A DNA stretch of 35,371 bases, from the NCBI GenBank assembly GCA_937885815.1, contig CALABM010000034.1, positions 1 to 35,371 on the forward strand, read 5' to 3'. The notes under the pieces are model-generated. The model was not told the origin of the DNA. It was given only the letters and a program-made list of their open reading frames with translations, and ran no database searches. Position numbers and translations under genes: made by a program. Shown in pieces: positions 8,301 to 16,922 of this stretch (position 1 is the stretch's first letter; every line of letters begins with the position of its first letter). The DNA comes from an uncultured Verrucomicrobiales bacterium (GTDB lineage: Bacteria; Verrucomicrobiota; Verrucomicrobiia; Verrucomicrobiales; Akkermansiaceae).

Positions 8301-9461
8301 TTAGTGCTTGCTTTCGAGCCCCTTCACGAGGCGGCGGATGTAGCGTTCCATTCGCGGCAGGTTTGTCTCAATGCTGCGGGCCAAGGCCAGCTGATTGCGC
8401 GCGCGGATGAGATTGTGCTCCGGCTTTTCCGTGCGGAAATATTTATCGCCGTCCAAGTAGTCCGTAAGGAAGCGCATGCCGATTTCCGCGGTAATGAGCC
8501 ATCCGGCAAATGCAAGTTGCTCGATTTCCTCTTTGCAGAGGAAGGTGTGAGCGGCATCCAGATAGCCTTCTGCAAGGGATTCGAAGAAGGGCATCTGCAT
8601 GACAACCTGTGTCAAATCCTCCTCATCTTCGCTGGCTGTACAGGTGGCAGTGCGTACCATATCACCGAAATCGTACAGCGAGAGGCCGGGCATGACGGTG
8701 TCCAAGTCAATGACGCATACGGCCTCGTCCGAATCTTCATCCAGCATCACATTATTGATTTTCGTATCATTGTGCGTGATGCGTGTGGGGAGTTTGCCTT
8801 CTGCCTGTAATTCTACCAGTCGCCCGTAGCGAGGGGCCCAGTTTTTGAACATGAGCAGCTCTGCTTCGCAGTTTTTTACTCGGTTCATCACATTTGCCTC
8901 CGCGCTCTGTACCAGTGCATCATAACGCTTGGGGGTGTTATGGAAATCCGGTATGGATTCACGGAGGTCCTCCGGGTTCATGTCCGAGATGAGTTCCTGG
9001 AAGGAGCCGAAGGCATAACCTGCTTGGTACGCTTGGCGGGTATTTTCCACCACATCGTATGTGTGTGTGCCTTCGATATTGTTGTAACAACGCCACAGTC
9101 CGCCTTCTTCCGGAAGGTTGATGTAGTTTCTGCCACCGCGAGCGGGGTAGAGCGTGAGGGGCTGGCCAGCTGTATTCTTGCGGCGGCGCATGGTCTTCCA
9201 GCGGATGTGGCGGGTGACCTTTTCTACGTTTTTCATGACCATGACGGGGTCTTTGAATACGTAGTCATTGATACGCTGAAGGATATAGCGGTCTTCTGCT
9301 CCGTCTTCAGTGCGGTAGCATGCTCTGTATGTTGTGTTGATGTGGCCGTTGCAGAGTTCCTCTCCGTAGAGGAACTCGCCGCTGATAGCGAACTGGTCAC
9401 CAATGCGGGCGATTCGCTCGGCCACAGGGCCCTCGGATAATTTGGCGGGCATTGCTGTCAT
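8301..9461 (-). CDS. nahK: N-acetylhexosamine 1-kinase-like phosphotransferase
   Basis: Likely an anomeric sugar kinase that phosphorylates GlcNAc or GalNAc at C1, feeding amino sugars released from mucin or milk glycans into UDP-sugar metabolism. The 386 residues resemble bifidobacterial NahK along the whole length: GHINTTY near 39-45, RYILQRIN at 58-65, KNVEKVTRH at 77-85, THNDTK at 229-234 with catalytic Asp232, IDLDTVMPG at 251-259, YDFGD, and GMRFLTDYLDGD near the end. The family is related to aminoglycoside and choline kinases, and substrate choice cannot be read with certainty. It is the second gene of the probable operon, 25 bases after the first secreted-protein gene. The start has no Shine-Dalgarno motif; a CCTCC pyrimidine tract lies where one would be expected. 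Confidence 0.82.
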   Translation of the reverse strand: MTAMPAKLSEGPVAERIARIGDQFAISGEFLYGEELCNGHINTTYRACYRTEDGAEDRYILQRINDYVFKDPVMVMKNVEKVTRHIRWKTMRRRKNTAGQPLTLYPARGGRNYINLPEEGGLWRCYNNIEGTHTYDVVENTRQAYQAGYAFGSFQELISDMNPEDLRESIPDFHNTPKRYDALVQSAEANVMNRVKNCEAELLMFKNWAPRYGRLVELQAEGKLPTRITHNDTKINNVMLDEDSDEAVCVIDLDTVMPGLSLYDFGDMVRTATCTASEDEEDLTQVVMQMPFFESLAEGYLDAAHTFLCKEEIEQLAFAGWLITAEIGMRFLTDYLDGDKYFRTEKPEHNLIRARNQLALARSIETNLPRMERYIRRLVKGLESKH

Positions 9462-9486
9462 GGCAGGAGAGGAGGTGCGCTTGTCA

Positions 9487-10350
9487 TTAGTTGGCGGCCT
9501 GAATGCTGATGAGTTTCAGCGTGTTTCCGGATTCCACCACGACATTAATCTGAGACTGGCGCTCGGAGACGATGAATTTGCCGCTCTTGAAGGGAACGAG
9601 TGTGGCGGCGTTGCGGCCATTTGTCTGGCGATTCTGGCGAGTGCAGAGGCGGAATGATACCTGATCACCATGGTTGCCGGAGGTGTAGTGCCAGGAGTTG
9701 GAATCAGTTATGCCTTCATTGCGTTTGAAAACGCCAATGGAGGAGTTTTGAATATCGCTGAAGTTGCCGGCCGCTGACGTCTGAACAATGAGGGGGCGGG
9801 GGGACAGGTTAATCACATGCACACCTTTGGCCGGGAACTGAGCCTCGTTCAGGAAGAATGTCTGGGGAGCACGGGGATTATCAGTTGGGATGACAATGCA
9901 GATGGACTTGCTACCTGCGGTCTGAGGTACATTTACAGTGAGGTAAGGCTCGGGAAGAGCTGCTGCAGCCTGCTGGCCGCGGCGAGCGGGGCGGGAAGTA
10001 CGTGCCGGGCGAGCGGCCGGAGCATCACCCTGATCTTGGGCGGTCTCAGCGGCGGGATCTTTATCGTAGAACTTAATTTCGCCACCGATCGGGCGAATAC
10101 GCTGGCTGGGCACGCGGCTGGAGATGCGTACTCTCTTGAACTCTTCACCGCTCTGGTAGTAGAGGGGGTTGGGCAGGCTGCCACCATTCGGTGCGCAGAT
10201 GACGAAACGTACGCCTGTGCTGGGTTCTTCCTGAGCGGCAGCGGCGGCGGCTGCACCGCGGGCAGCGCGGTTGGTGCGAGAGGATTGGGCAAATACAGGG
10301 GTAAACGCAAGAAGAGCGGTGAGAATTAGAGAAAGGGATAAGTACTTCAT
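9487..10350 (-). CDS. Secreted protein of unknown function, Ala/Arg-rich
   Basis: 287 residues beginning with a standard signal peptide (MKYLSLSLILTALLAFTPVFA, cut near residue 21). A short Ala-rich tract follows, then a domain with several predicted beta strands (VRFVICAPNGG, YLTVNVPQ, SICIVIPTDNP) interrupted at about 105-130 by a low-complexity PARPARTSRPARRG insert. The C-terminus has regular strands ending VVVESGNTLKLISI. I do not recognise the family. It is the first gene of the five-gene run and has its own promoter (10379-10407). Position suggests an envelope protein expressed together with the NahK-like kinase. Confidence 0.75.
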   Translation of the reverse strand: MKYLSLSLILTALLAFTPVFAQSSRTNRAARGAAAAAAAQEEPSTGVRFVICAPNGGSLPNPLYYQSGEEFKRVRISSRVPSQRIRPIGGEIKFYDKDPAAETAQDQGDAPAARPARTSRPARRGQQAAAALPEPYLTVNVPQTAGSKSICIVIPTDNPRAPQTFFLNEAQFPAKGVHVINLSPRPLIVQTSAAGNFSDIQNSSIGVFKRNEGITDSNSWHYTSGNHGDQVSFRLCTRQNRQTNGRNAATLVPFKSGKFIVSERQSQINVVVESGNTLKLISIQAAN

Positions 10351-10378
10351 GTTAATAAAATTCGTATTTTACTTGCTG

Positions 10379-10407
10379 AATTTACCACTATGAACCTATG
10401 AGCGCAA
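10379..10407 (-). promoter_or_regulatory. Promoter for the five-gene run 10350-4023
   Basis: On the minus strand TTGCGC (10407-10402), 17 bases, TAAATT (10384-10379). Start of transcription is expected near 10372, giving a leader of about 22 bases before the ATG at 10350. No other convincing promoter was seen in the short gaps further down the run. Confidence 0.5.
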
Positions 10408-10408
10408 G

Positions 10409-10446
10409 AAAAAAAACAGCCCGTGAATAAATTGTCCGCGGGCCTG
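10409..10446 (-). terminator. Rho-independent terminator after yggS
   Basis: Read on the minus strand, CAGGCCCG and CGGGCTG form a stem with one bulge around a loop of roughly 15 bases, followed directly by eight T. It lies 30 bases after the yggS stop and just before the promoter of the next run. Confidence 0.75.
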
Positions 10447-10475
10447 TCCCTTAGTGATGTTTTAGCTTTGCTGTT

Positions 10476-11171
10476 TCAGTGTGTGGAATAATCTCGTTTT
10501 CCGAAAATGGCTGACCCCACACGCACAATGGTGGCGCCTTCTTCTACTGCGATGCTGAAATCATGGCTCATACCCATGGAAAGTTCAGGCAGGGGGAGCG
10601 GGCCGCGCTCGCGGAGGAGTTCTGCCAGCTTACGCAGGGCCGCGAAGGCCGGGCGGGCGTCTTCCGCTTTTTCCGTGGGGGCGGGGATGCACATCAGCCC
10701 GCGTATTTCCAAGTTCGGTAGCGCCGTCAGGGTGGCCCATTCTTCCTGAATTTCTTCAGGGGTGAAGCCGTGTTTGCTTTCTTCGCCATCCACGTTAACT
10801 TCCAGAAGGATGCGGGCTGTCATTCCCAGTTCGCCGGCGATACGTGAGATGGCTTCGGCCAGTTTCAGACTATCCACTGCCTGAATGAGGGTGACGCCGG
10901 CTTGCAGTGCCTTGCGTACTTTGTTGCGCTGAAGCGGGCCGATGATGTGCCATTCGCAGTCTTGTGGCATGGCCGGGATTTTTTCCAGCGCTTCCTGCAG
11001 GCGGTTTTCGCCAAAGAGGCGCTGGCCATCTTCGTAGGCTTGCATGATATCGCTCACCGGGAAGGTTTTGCTGACTGCGAGAAGGGTAACGCTATCAGCG
11101 GGACGGCCTGCACGCTGTGCAGCAGCTGCGATATCAGCGCGGATTTGGCGCAGTTGGTTCTGGATGTACAT
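10476..11171 (-). CDS. yggS: PLP homeostasis protein, YggS/PLPBP family
   Basis: Binds pyridoxal 5'-phosphate and helps keep its cytoplasmic level and amino-acid metabolism in balance; it has no known catalytic reaction. The 231 residues match the usual family size. Lys35 in LLAVSKTFP is the PLP-binding lysine. Other family marks are FGENRLQEALEK, WHIIGPLQRNKVRKAL, VDSLKLAEAIS, LLEVNVDGEESKHGF, and LSMGMSHDFSIAVEEGATIVRVGSAIFG at the C-terminus. It lies 11 bases after the large TPR protein gene, so the two are probably cotranscribed, and a terminator follows. Confidence 0.95.
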   Translation of the reverse strand: MYIQNQLRQIRADIAAAAQRAGRPADSVTLLAVSKTFPVSDIMQAYEDGQRLFGENRLQEALEKIPAMPQDCEWHIIGPLQRNKVRKALQAGVTLIQAVDSLKLAEAISRIAGELGMTARILLEVNVDGEESKHGFTPEEIQEEWATLTALPNLEIRGLMCIPAPTEKAEDARPAFAALRKLAELLRERGPLPLPELSMGMSHDFSIAVEEGATIVRVGSAIFGKRDYSTH

Positions 11172-11182
11172 GGCGGGGAAAA

Positions 11183-13765
11183 TTAGTCTCTACGATTGCG
11201 GTTGCGGCGTCTTGGGCGCTGATTGCGTTCCTGCTCGTTATTTTTCTCTGCGGCGGTATTGCGGATGTCATCAGTGCCGCGGGTACGAACTCGGCGGGTC
11301 ATGGGGTGCCTGTGGCGGAGGCGAATGCGGTGGCGATATCCACCTGCATTCGTGCGGACTCGTACGGAGGAATAGCGGCGTTCCACAGTGCCGGGACGGC
11401 CGGCACCGGAGGGCGTGGCAGCGGCGGGAATTCTGCGAGATTGGCGGCGTTCTATTTCCTCAGCCACGTTTTGAGAAGCAGGTTGTCTGGCCTCGGTTGT
11501 GCTTTCAGGCGCTGCTGGGGGTGTCTCGGCTTGTTCTTGGGGCTGAGGCGCATTAGCTGTTGCTTCCGTTTGCGTGCTCTCTGCCGGTGTTCCCTCTGCG
11601 GTGGATGGTGTGTTACCTGTTGTTTCAGGTTCTGCATTATCCGCAATGATGCGTTGTACTTCCTCGTCCTCTGCGCGAAGTCGGGCAGCTTCTTCCTCCG
11701 GGCGTACGTCTGCCACGAGGTCAGCTCCCGGAGTTTTGGCTGCATCCGGGTGGCTGCGCAGGAAGTTTTCAAACTCGGGGTCCGGTTCTGCGCCGCTCTG
11801 GATAGCACGGTCGTAAGCGCGGGCGGCATCTGCAATGTTGCCAGCCTCGGCGTACAGGCGTGACATGTTGTAGTGCGCATCATGCAGGCTTGGCTGCAGC
11901 TTCACGGAGGCTGCGAAGTGTGTGAGCGCCTCGCGGGCGCGTCCGCTGATAGCCTCGATGTTAGCGAGGTAGAAGAAGGCTTCTGCATTAGCCGGGTCCA
12001 GCTCAATGGTGCGCGTGAACATACGCTCGGCCTCCTCCATGCGGTCCAAGCGGTAGTGGCAAATGCCGGACAGGTAATAAGTGATGGGCAGTTCCGGTGC
12101 CAAACGGGTGGCCCGGGTGAGGAACTCCGTGGCTTCCTCACATTTGTTGCGGTACAGCAGGATGGTGCCCAAGTTCACCAGCCCCGGTACGTGGTCCGGC
12201 TGGAACTCGTACAAGGTGCGGTATAACTGTTCCGCGGAGGTGTAACGGGCGCGGGAGAATGCTTTATCCGCCAAGTTGGCGAGCGTTTGAATCTCGAGGC
12301 TGCGGCGCACGGCGTTGGTGCCGTCCGCGTCCTGCTCGGTGGAGGCGGCACCACTGCGAATGGATTCCACTAGTCTTCGCTCGGTATCTGTCAGTTCCAG
12401 TCTGCTTTCCTGGTCTAACCGTTCCAGTTCTGCCACGACGTTACCATCTCCCTGCCGAATCTGCTGGTAGGTTTCAATGAGGAGGCGGCGGCCTTCCTCC
12501 TGCATTTGGATGGTGCGGCGCTGTTTGGCAATAACTTCACGCAGAATGCGGTTTTCTTCAGCTACGGCGGGATCCACTTCCGGTGTTTCAGCGGCGCTGT
12601 TCAGCTCTGCTTCCAGGTTATTAAGTCTTTCGGAGAGTTCGGAGATGCGGCGGCGGTAGCCGCGGTTCTCATCATAGACGAGGCTCATTTGTTCACGCAG
12701 GTCATTCACTTCAGAACGTGCTTCTGTGAGCTGCTGGGTGAGGACATCTGTGGCGTCCGAATTGCCGGCAATCTGTGCTTCCAGCGCTTCCACTTTGGCA
12801 CGTGCCGCATTTAGCTGTTCGGCGAGGGTGAGGTTCTGGTCCAGCAGTGCGCGTGTTTTTTCAGGGCTATTTAGCTCCACGATGGCGCGCAGTTGTTCGT
12901 TTTCGGCGCGCAGCTGGTCACGCTCGCGGGTGACGCGTTCGAGCTCAGCGCGGGTTTGGCTCAGCTGGCTGGCGAGTTCATTTGCGCGAGCTTCTGCCTC
13001 TTCTCTGGCGCGTTCTGACTTGCGGAGTCGGTCTTCTGCCTCCGCGAGGCGGCGAGCGAAGGACTCCACAACTTCGTTATTCAGTCTGCGTTCCTCGGTG
13101 ACTTCTCTGAGAAGGGTTTCATAGCGCTCGCGGTATTCTTTTTGCTCTCGGCGGGCTGTGATGAGTTCCTGCTGGGTCTGGCGATATCGCTCACTGAGGT
13201 CCAGAATGCTTCTGGCCATGTTGCTGCACTCTGCACGGAGGCGGGAGAGTTCTTCACGCAGCTCGCGATCGGTGGCGTTAGCATCCGGTATTCCGGAGGG
13301 GGAGATGCCTTCTGTGGCGTTTACGTTGGCTTGTATGCCAGGTAGGTCGATATTCACCTCTTGGGGTACGGGGCGGCCGGGCTGGCGACCTGTTGGAATG
13401 GGCGCCCGTGCGGCTGCTTCCTCATAGCTTTTAATGTGGGTTGCAATCTGCTGCCTCAGGTGGTTCATCATGCTGGTTTTCCACTGAGGGTGGTCACGCA
13501 CAATGATGGCCATAATGCGCTCGGCGCGTCTGGCTTTGGTGAGGGCTTGGTTATAGTTGCCTCTCTCCGCTTCTCTGGCGGCATCTGTTCGCAGGCCATA
13601 AGCCACCAGTAGGGCCTCAGCGGGATCCTGAGGTACTCTGTTGCGGGGGCCTGCTGTTACGGTGCCCGGACGGGCTGTGTTTGTGTTTTGTGCCCATAAG
13701 GTGCTGCTGCTCAGAAGGGTTATGCCGCTGAGCGCTAGAATGGTGTATGTGGTGAGAGGAGACAT
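11183..13765 (-). CDS. Exported coiled-coil and TPR protein
   Basis: 860 residues. A signal peptide (MSPLTTYTILALSGITLLSSSTLWA) opens the protein. Then follow an N-terminal helical region that itself looks TPR-like (AAREAERGNYNQALTKARRAERI), a Pro-rich linker, and a long coiled coil of about residues 165-460, rich in Glu, Arg and Leu (REREEAEARANELASQL-type heptads). TPR repeats lie at about 490-660 (YRTLYEFQPDHVPGLVNLG, AERMFTRTIELDPANAEAFFYLA and others), then a Pro/Glu/Thr-rich stretch and a very basic C-terminus (RRRNRNRRD). It is probably periplasmic, as a scaffold or complex-assembly factor; the exact role is unknown. It is cotranscribed with yggS. The start at 13765 has AGGAAG about 9 bases upstream. 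Confidence 0.82.
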   Translation of the reverse strand: MSPLTTYTILALSGITLLSSSTLWAQNTNTARPGTVTAGPRNRVPQDPAEALLVAYGLRTDAAREAERGNYNQALTKARRAERIMAIIVRDHPQWKTSMMNHLRQQIATHIKSYEEAAARAPIPTGRQPGRPVPQEVNIDLPGIQANVNATEGISPSGIPDANATDRELREELSRLRAECSNMARSILDLSERYRQTQQELITARREQKEYRERYETLLREVTEERRLNNEVVESFARRLAEAEDRLRKSERAREEAEARANELASQLSQTRAELERVTRERDQLRAENEQLRAIVELNSPEKTRALLDQNLTLAEQLNAARAKVEALEAQIAGNSDATDVLTQQLTEARSEVNDLREQMSLVYDENRGYRRRISELSERLNNLEAELNSAAETPEVDPAVAEENRILREVIAKQRRTIQMQEEGRRLLIETYQQIRQGDGNVVAELERLDQESRLELTDTERRLVESIRSGAASTEQDADGTNAVRRSLEIQTLANLADKAFSRARYTSAEQLYRTLYEFQPDHVPGLVNLGTILLYRNKCEEATEFLTRATRLAPELPITYYLSGICHYRLDRMEEAERMFTRTIELDPANAEAFFYLANIEAISGRAREALTHFAASVKLQPSLHDAHYNMSRLYAEAGNIADAARAYDRAIQSGAEPDPEFENFLRSHPDAAKTPGADLVADVRPEEEAARLRAEDEEVQRIIADNAEPETTGNTPSTAEGTPAESTQTEATANAPQPQEQAETPPAAPESTTEARQPASQNVAEEIERRQSRRIPAAATPSGAGRPGTVERRYSSVRVRTNAGGYRHRIRLRHRHPMTRRVRTRGTDDIRNTAAEKNNEQERNQRPRRRNRNRRD

Positions 13766-13781
13766 GAAATGAGCTTCCTAC

Positions 13782-13809
13782 ATGGTAGCTTATTCTCAGG
13801 GTAAAGCAA
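13782..13809 (-). promoter_or_regulatory. Promoter for the TPR protein-yggS pair
   Basis: On the minus strand TTGCTT (13809-13804), 16 bases, TACCAT (13787-13782). Expected start near 13775, 10 bases before the ATG at 13765. The match is moderate. Confidence 0.45.
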
Positions 13810-13955
13810 GCAGGAAGTGTGTCACGCTCAGTCATGCCTTTTTTGGGGCTCGGAACGCAGCCGGGGCATGTATCGATATGAAAAAAAGAAGGTATTTATG
13901 CGCTGTGTCATGGTAGGAGCTTGCCAGCTGAGGGCTTAGCCGCTAAAATGGTGGC

Positions 13956-16625
13956 GTGCATATCACACTAACTAAGTCAGCGGGGCGCCTTGTGCTTACG
14001 CCGGCCGGGGTTCAGCCCCGGCTGGAGCGCGCGTTTGCTGCATCTGCCGGGCGTGGTATGCTGGATTTGCTGCGCTACGGACTGCCGGCGGGGGCGGCAC
14101 CTGTGCTGGCTTGGCTGAGGGAGCAGGCTCGTGAGCGTATGATGCTGTACCTGCGTACTCTCCGCCGCGGGGAGGACCCCTCCGTGGTATTCCGCTTTTC
14201 TCCGGCTCAGGCCGGTGCTTTGCTGGAGGCAATGCCTCCGATGGAGGGTGAGGCGGTGAGCAGTGGGGATGTGATGGGCTGGCTGGAGAGTTTGGAGCCG
14301 GCACTGGCTTGGCTGGCTGACAGGGAATGCTGTACTCCGGAGGGCTGGCTATGCCGCTTGGGCGAAGGCTGGCAGCAGCTGGGGATGCTCTGTTTCCATC
14401 TGGCAGAGAATGCCGGTGAAGCGGCGGAGAGTGCGCCGTTTGCCTTTCTTGCTACCTTTGTGCATAAGGTGGGGCAGGATGGCCGTGCTCGTCATGCGCC
14501 ATTGGGTATGGCGGCTCGCCTCCTGGCTGCGGATTCGGCAGCTCTGCTGGATTTGCTCCGGCCATTGCGACAGGTGGCAGGGCAGAGCCCCTTCTTGGAG
14601 GAGTTGATTAACTCGCAGGCGGTGTATAAGCCCTGTGGGTGGAGTGCACGGCAGGCTCATGCCTATCTGGAGTCCTTGCCGTTGCTGGAAGCCGCGGGGA
14701 TTGAGACTCGCATGGTGAACCTGTGGAAGACCCAGCCTCCGCGCGTGGAACTGGAGGTGCGGCTGGATGTGGCAGAGCCCGGCGCCGGAAAGCCGGATGC
14801 CGCTCCCTCGGTGAATGTTAACTCCCTGCTGCGCTTTTTCCCGCGTGTGGTGCTGGGGGATTATAATCTTACGGATGAAGAGCTGGAGCAGTTGCTGGCC
14901 GGGGATGATGACGGACTGGTGCGTTTCCGCGGTGAGTGGGTGCGCTTGGACCGTGATAAGCTGAAGAATCTGCTGGAGAGCTGGCGGCAGGCCATGAAAA
15001 TGGCGGCCGGGGGGATTCCTTTGCTGGTGGGGCTGCGCTACCTTCTGGGCAAGCGTAGTGAGGCCCTTCCTCAGTTGCCTCCGCCGGAGGATGGTATGCG
15101 GGCCGCGGTCGGCGCGCGGTTGGCGCTGGCGCTTTCCAACTTGCAGTTCGGAAATGTGGCGCCGATTCTTCCTCAACCTCTGGCGGATACTCTGCGCCAT
15201 TATCAGATGGACGGCGTGCGCTTCCTGCTGAATGTCACGGAGGCTGGGTTCGGCGCTTGTTTGGCGGATGATATGGGGCTTGGGAAGACTTTGCAGGTCA
15301 TCAGCTGGCTTACGCACTTGGCCGGTGCCGGAGTGCTGGGCGAAGGGAAGGGGGCTGCACTTATTGTGGCGCCGGCTTCCTTGCTGATGAACTGGCAGGA
15401 GGAATTGCGCCGTTTTGCGCCACAACTGCAGGTGGCCGTGCTGCATCCTTATGCGCTGAATAGGCAGAATGCAGATTATTTGCGCACGAATCCCGCTTGG
15501 CTGATGCGGCGAGCGCATGTGGCTCTCACCACATACGGAATTGCCACTCGTAATGAACTGCTGGCTCGTTGTGAGTATCCTGCTCTTGTGCTGGATGAGG
15601 CTCAGGCTATCAAAAATGCGGATTCGCAGCGTACCCGTGCCATTTGTCGCTTGGGCAGCCCGCGGCGTGTGGCGCTGACCGGCACACCGGTGGAGAACTC
15701 CCTCTCTGAGCTGAGAAGCCTTTTTGAATTCCTGAATCCCGGTCTTCTGGGGACAGAGAAGGAGTTTAATTCACTGGTGCAGAGCATGGGCTGTGATTAT
15801 ACTCCGCTGCGCCGCCTCGTGCGTCCCTTCATGCTGCGCCGCCTGAAGAGCGACCCCGCTTTGTTGCCTGAGCTGCCGCCTAAAACGGAGGTGGCTGCTT
15901 GGTGTCATCTCACTCCGGAACAGGCGCGCTTGTATGCCGGCGAGGTGGAAAATCTCCGGGCTGTCATTACGGAGCCGGACCCGCAGACGCGCCTCACGCT
16001 TGTGCTGCCCATTTTGGGGCGCCTGAAGCAAATCTGTAATCACCCTGCTCAGTACCGGGGTGAGACGTGGTTTGAGCCCGCCTCCGGTGGTAAGTTTGAA
16101 CGCTTGGGACAGCTAGCTCGCAGTATTGCGGCTGCGGGGGATTGCTGCCTAGTGTTTACTCAGTACCGTAGTATGATAGACCCCATTCACGAGTTTCTGA
16201 CGGATATTTTCGGTGCTCCGGGGCTGATGCTGCATGGTGGCACCCCTATAGCAGAGCGTCAGCAGCTTGTGGCCGCTTTTCAGGCACCGGGTGGGCCCCG
16301 CTTTTTCGTGCTTTCTCTGAAGGCGGCCGGCACGGGGCTTACTCTCACCCGGGCTCGACATGTGATTCACTTTGACCGCTGGTGGAATCCCGCTGTGGAA
16401 AATCAGGCCAGCGACCGCGCCTACCGTCTGGGTCAGACACAGCCCGTGCTGATTCATCCGCTCATCTGCCGCGGCACCATTGAGGAAAATATCCACAATA
16501 TGCTCACCCGCAAGAGCGCTATGGCTGATAGACTCCTCTCCGGTGGACTGGAGAATCTCCTGCTGCACCTCAGCCCGCAGGAGTTATTGGAGGCTGTGGG
16601 GGCTACACCGCAAGATGAGCAGTAG
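13956..16625 (+). CDS. SNF2/SWI2-family DNA helicase-like ATPase
   Basis: A superfamily 2 DNA translocase of 889 residues. About 400 N-terminal residues are poorly characterised, Leu/Ala-rich and helical. The ATPase core then shows DDMGLGKT (Walker A, about 438-445), a DEAQ box at about 547, SGTPVENSLSEL-like motif III (TGTPVENSL), the helicase C-terminal domain with VFTQYRSMID, LHGGTP and SLKAAGTGLTLT, and the final arginine-finger motif ASDRAYRLGQ (about 820). Bacterial members act in transcription recycling, repair or unknown DNA transactions. It stands alone on the plus strand between two minus-strand groups, and its stop abuts the convergent gene that ends at 16627. No nuclease or defence partner lies beside it. 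Confidence 0.93.
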   Translation: MHITLTKSAGRLVLTPAGVQPRLERAFAASAGRGMLDLLRYGLPAGAAPVLAWLREQARERMMLYLRTLRRGEDPSVVFRFSPAQAGALLEAMPPMEGEAVSSGDVMGWLESLEPALAWLADRECCTPEGWLCRLGEGWQQLGMLCFHLAENAGEAAESAPFAFLATFVHKVGQDGRARHAPLGMAARLLAADSAALLDLLRPLRQVAGQSPFLEELINSQAVYKPCGWSARQAHAYLESLPLLEAAGIETRMVNLWKTQPPRVELEVRLDVAEPGAGKPDAAPSVNVNSLLRFFPRVVLGDYNLTDEELEQLLAGDDDGLVRFRGEWVRLDRDKLKNLLESWRQAMKMAAGGIPLLVGLRYLLGKRSEALPQLPPPEDGMRAAVGARLALALSNLQFGNVAPILPQPLADTLRHYQMDGVRFLLNVTEAGFGACLADDMGLGKTLQVISWLTHLAGAGVLGEGKGAALIVAPASLLMNWQEELRRFAPQLQVAVLHPYALNRQNADYLRTNPAWLMRRAHVALTTYGIATRNELLARCEYPALVLDEAQAIKNADSQRTRAICRLGSPRRVALTGTPVENSLSELRSLFEFLNPGLLGTEKEFNSLVQSMGCDYTPLRRLVRPFMLRRLKSDPALLPELPPKTEVAAWCHLTPEQARLYAGEVENLRAVITEPDPQTRLTLVLPILGRLKQICNHPAQYRGETWFEPASGGKFERLGQLARSIAAAGDCCLVFTQYRSMIDPIHEFLTDIFGAPGLMLHGGTPIAERQQLVAAFQAPGGPRFFVLSLKAAGTGLTLTRARHVIHFDRWWNPAVENQASDRAYRLGQTQPVLIHPLICRGTIEENIHNMLTRKSAMADRLLSGGLENLLLHLSPQELLEAVGATPQDEQ

Positions 16626-16626
16626 C

Positions 16627-16917
16627 TTATTTTTTGCAGAGTAAGTAAAAGCCGATAGCCAGCAGTAGCCCAACGAGCAGGCTCCAGAAGCTGACTTTCT
16701 CTTCCGCTATGTGCCAGTAATAGCGCTTGATGATGAGCCCTCGCACCACTTGCCAAAGGAAGAATATGCCCATCATCAGGCCGCTCATTACCTCAAATAT
16801 ATCATTCATCCACGAGGCCAGAAGTACCAGTGCTATACCGAGCAAAAGCACATAGCAGCCTTTTTCCCAAGGGAAGAGGCTCTTTTCGTCGTTCGGGAAT
16901 TTGGGGGAGGGCGGCAT
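16627..16917 (-). CDS. Small membrane protein downstream of kefB-like gene
   Basis: 96 residues with three hydrophobic helices (GCYVLLLGIALVLLASW, VMSGLMMGIFFLWQVVRGL, FWSLLVGLLLAIGFYLL) separated by short charged loops. It starts 5 bases after the stop of the antiporter gene, so the two are almost certainly cotranscribed. I recognise no family. The context suggests an accessory or unrelated small membrane protein. Confidence 0.72.
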   Translation of the reverse strand: MPPSPKFPNDEKSLFPWEKGCYVLLLGIALVLLASWMNDIFEVMSGLMMGIFFLWQVVRGLIIKRYYWHIAEEKVSFWSLLVGLLLAIGFYLLCKK

Positions 16918-16922
16918 GAGGG

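Noticed and set aside
14349..15518. 389-codon minus-strand frame inside the SNF2 helicase
   Set aside because: Gln/His-rich shadow of the helicase; no motif and the plus-strand frame is certain.
13956..16625. SNF2 helicase as part of a phage defence system (DISARM- or BREX-like)
   Set aside because: No methyltransferase, nuclease, phospholipase D or other defence gene lies beside it; the neighbours are a TPR protein and an antiporter.
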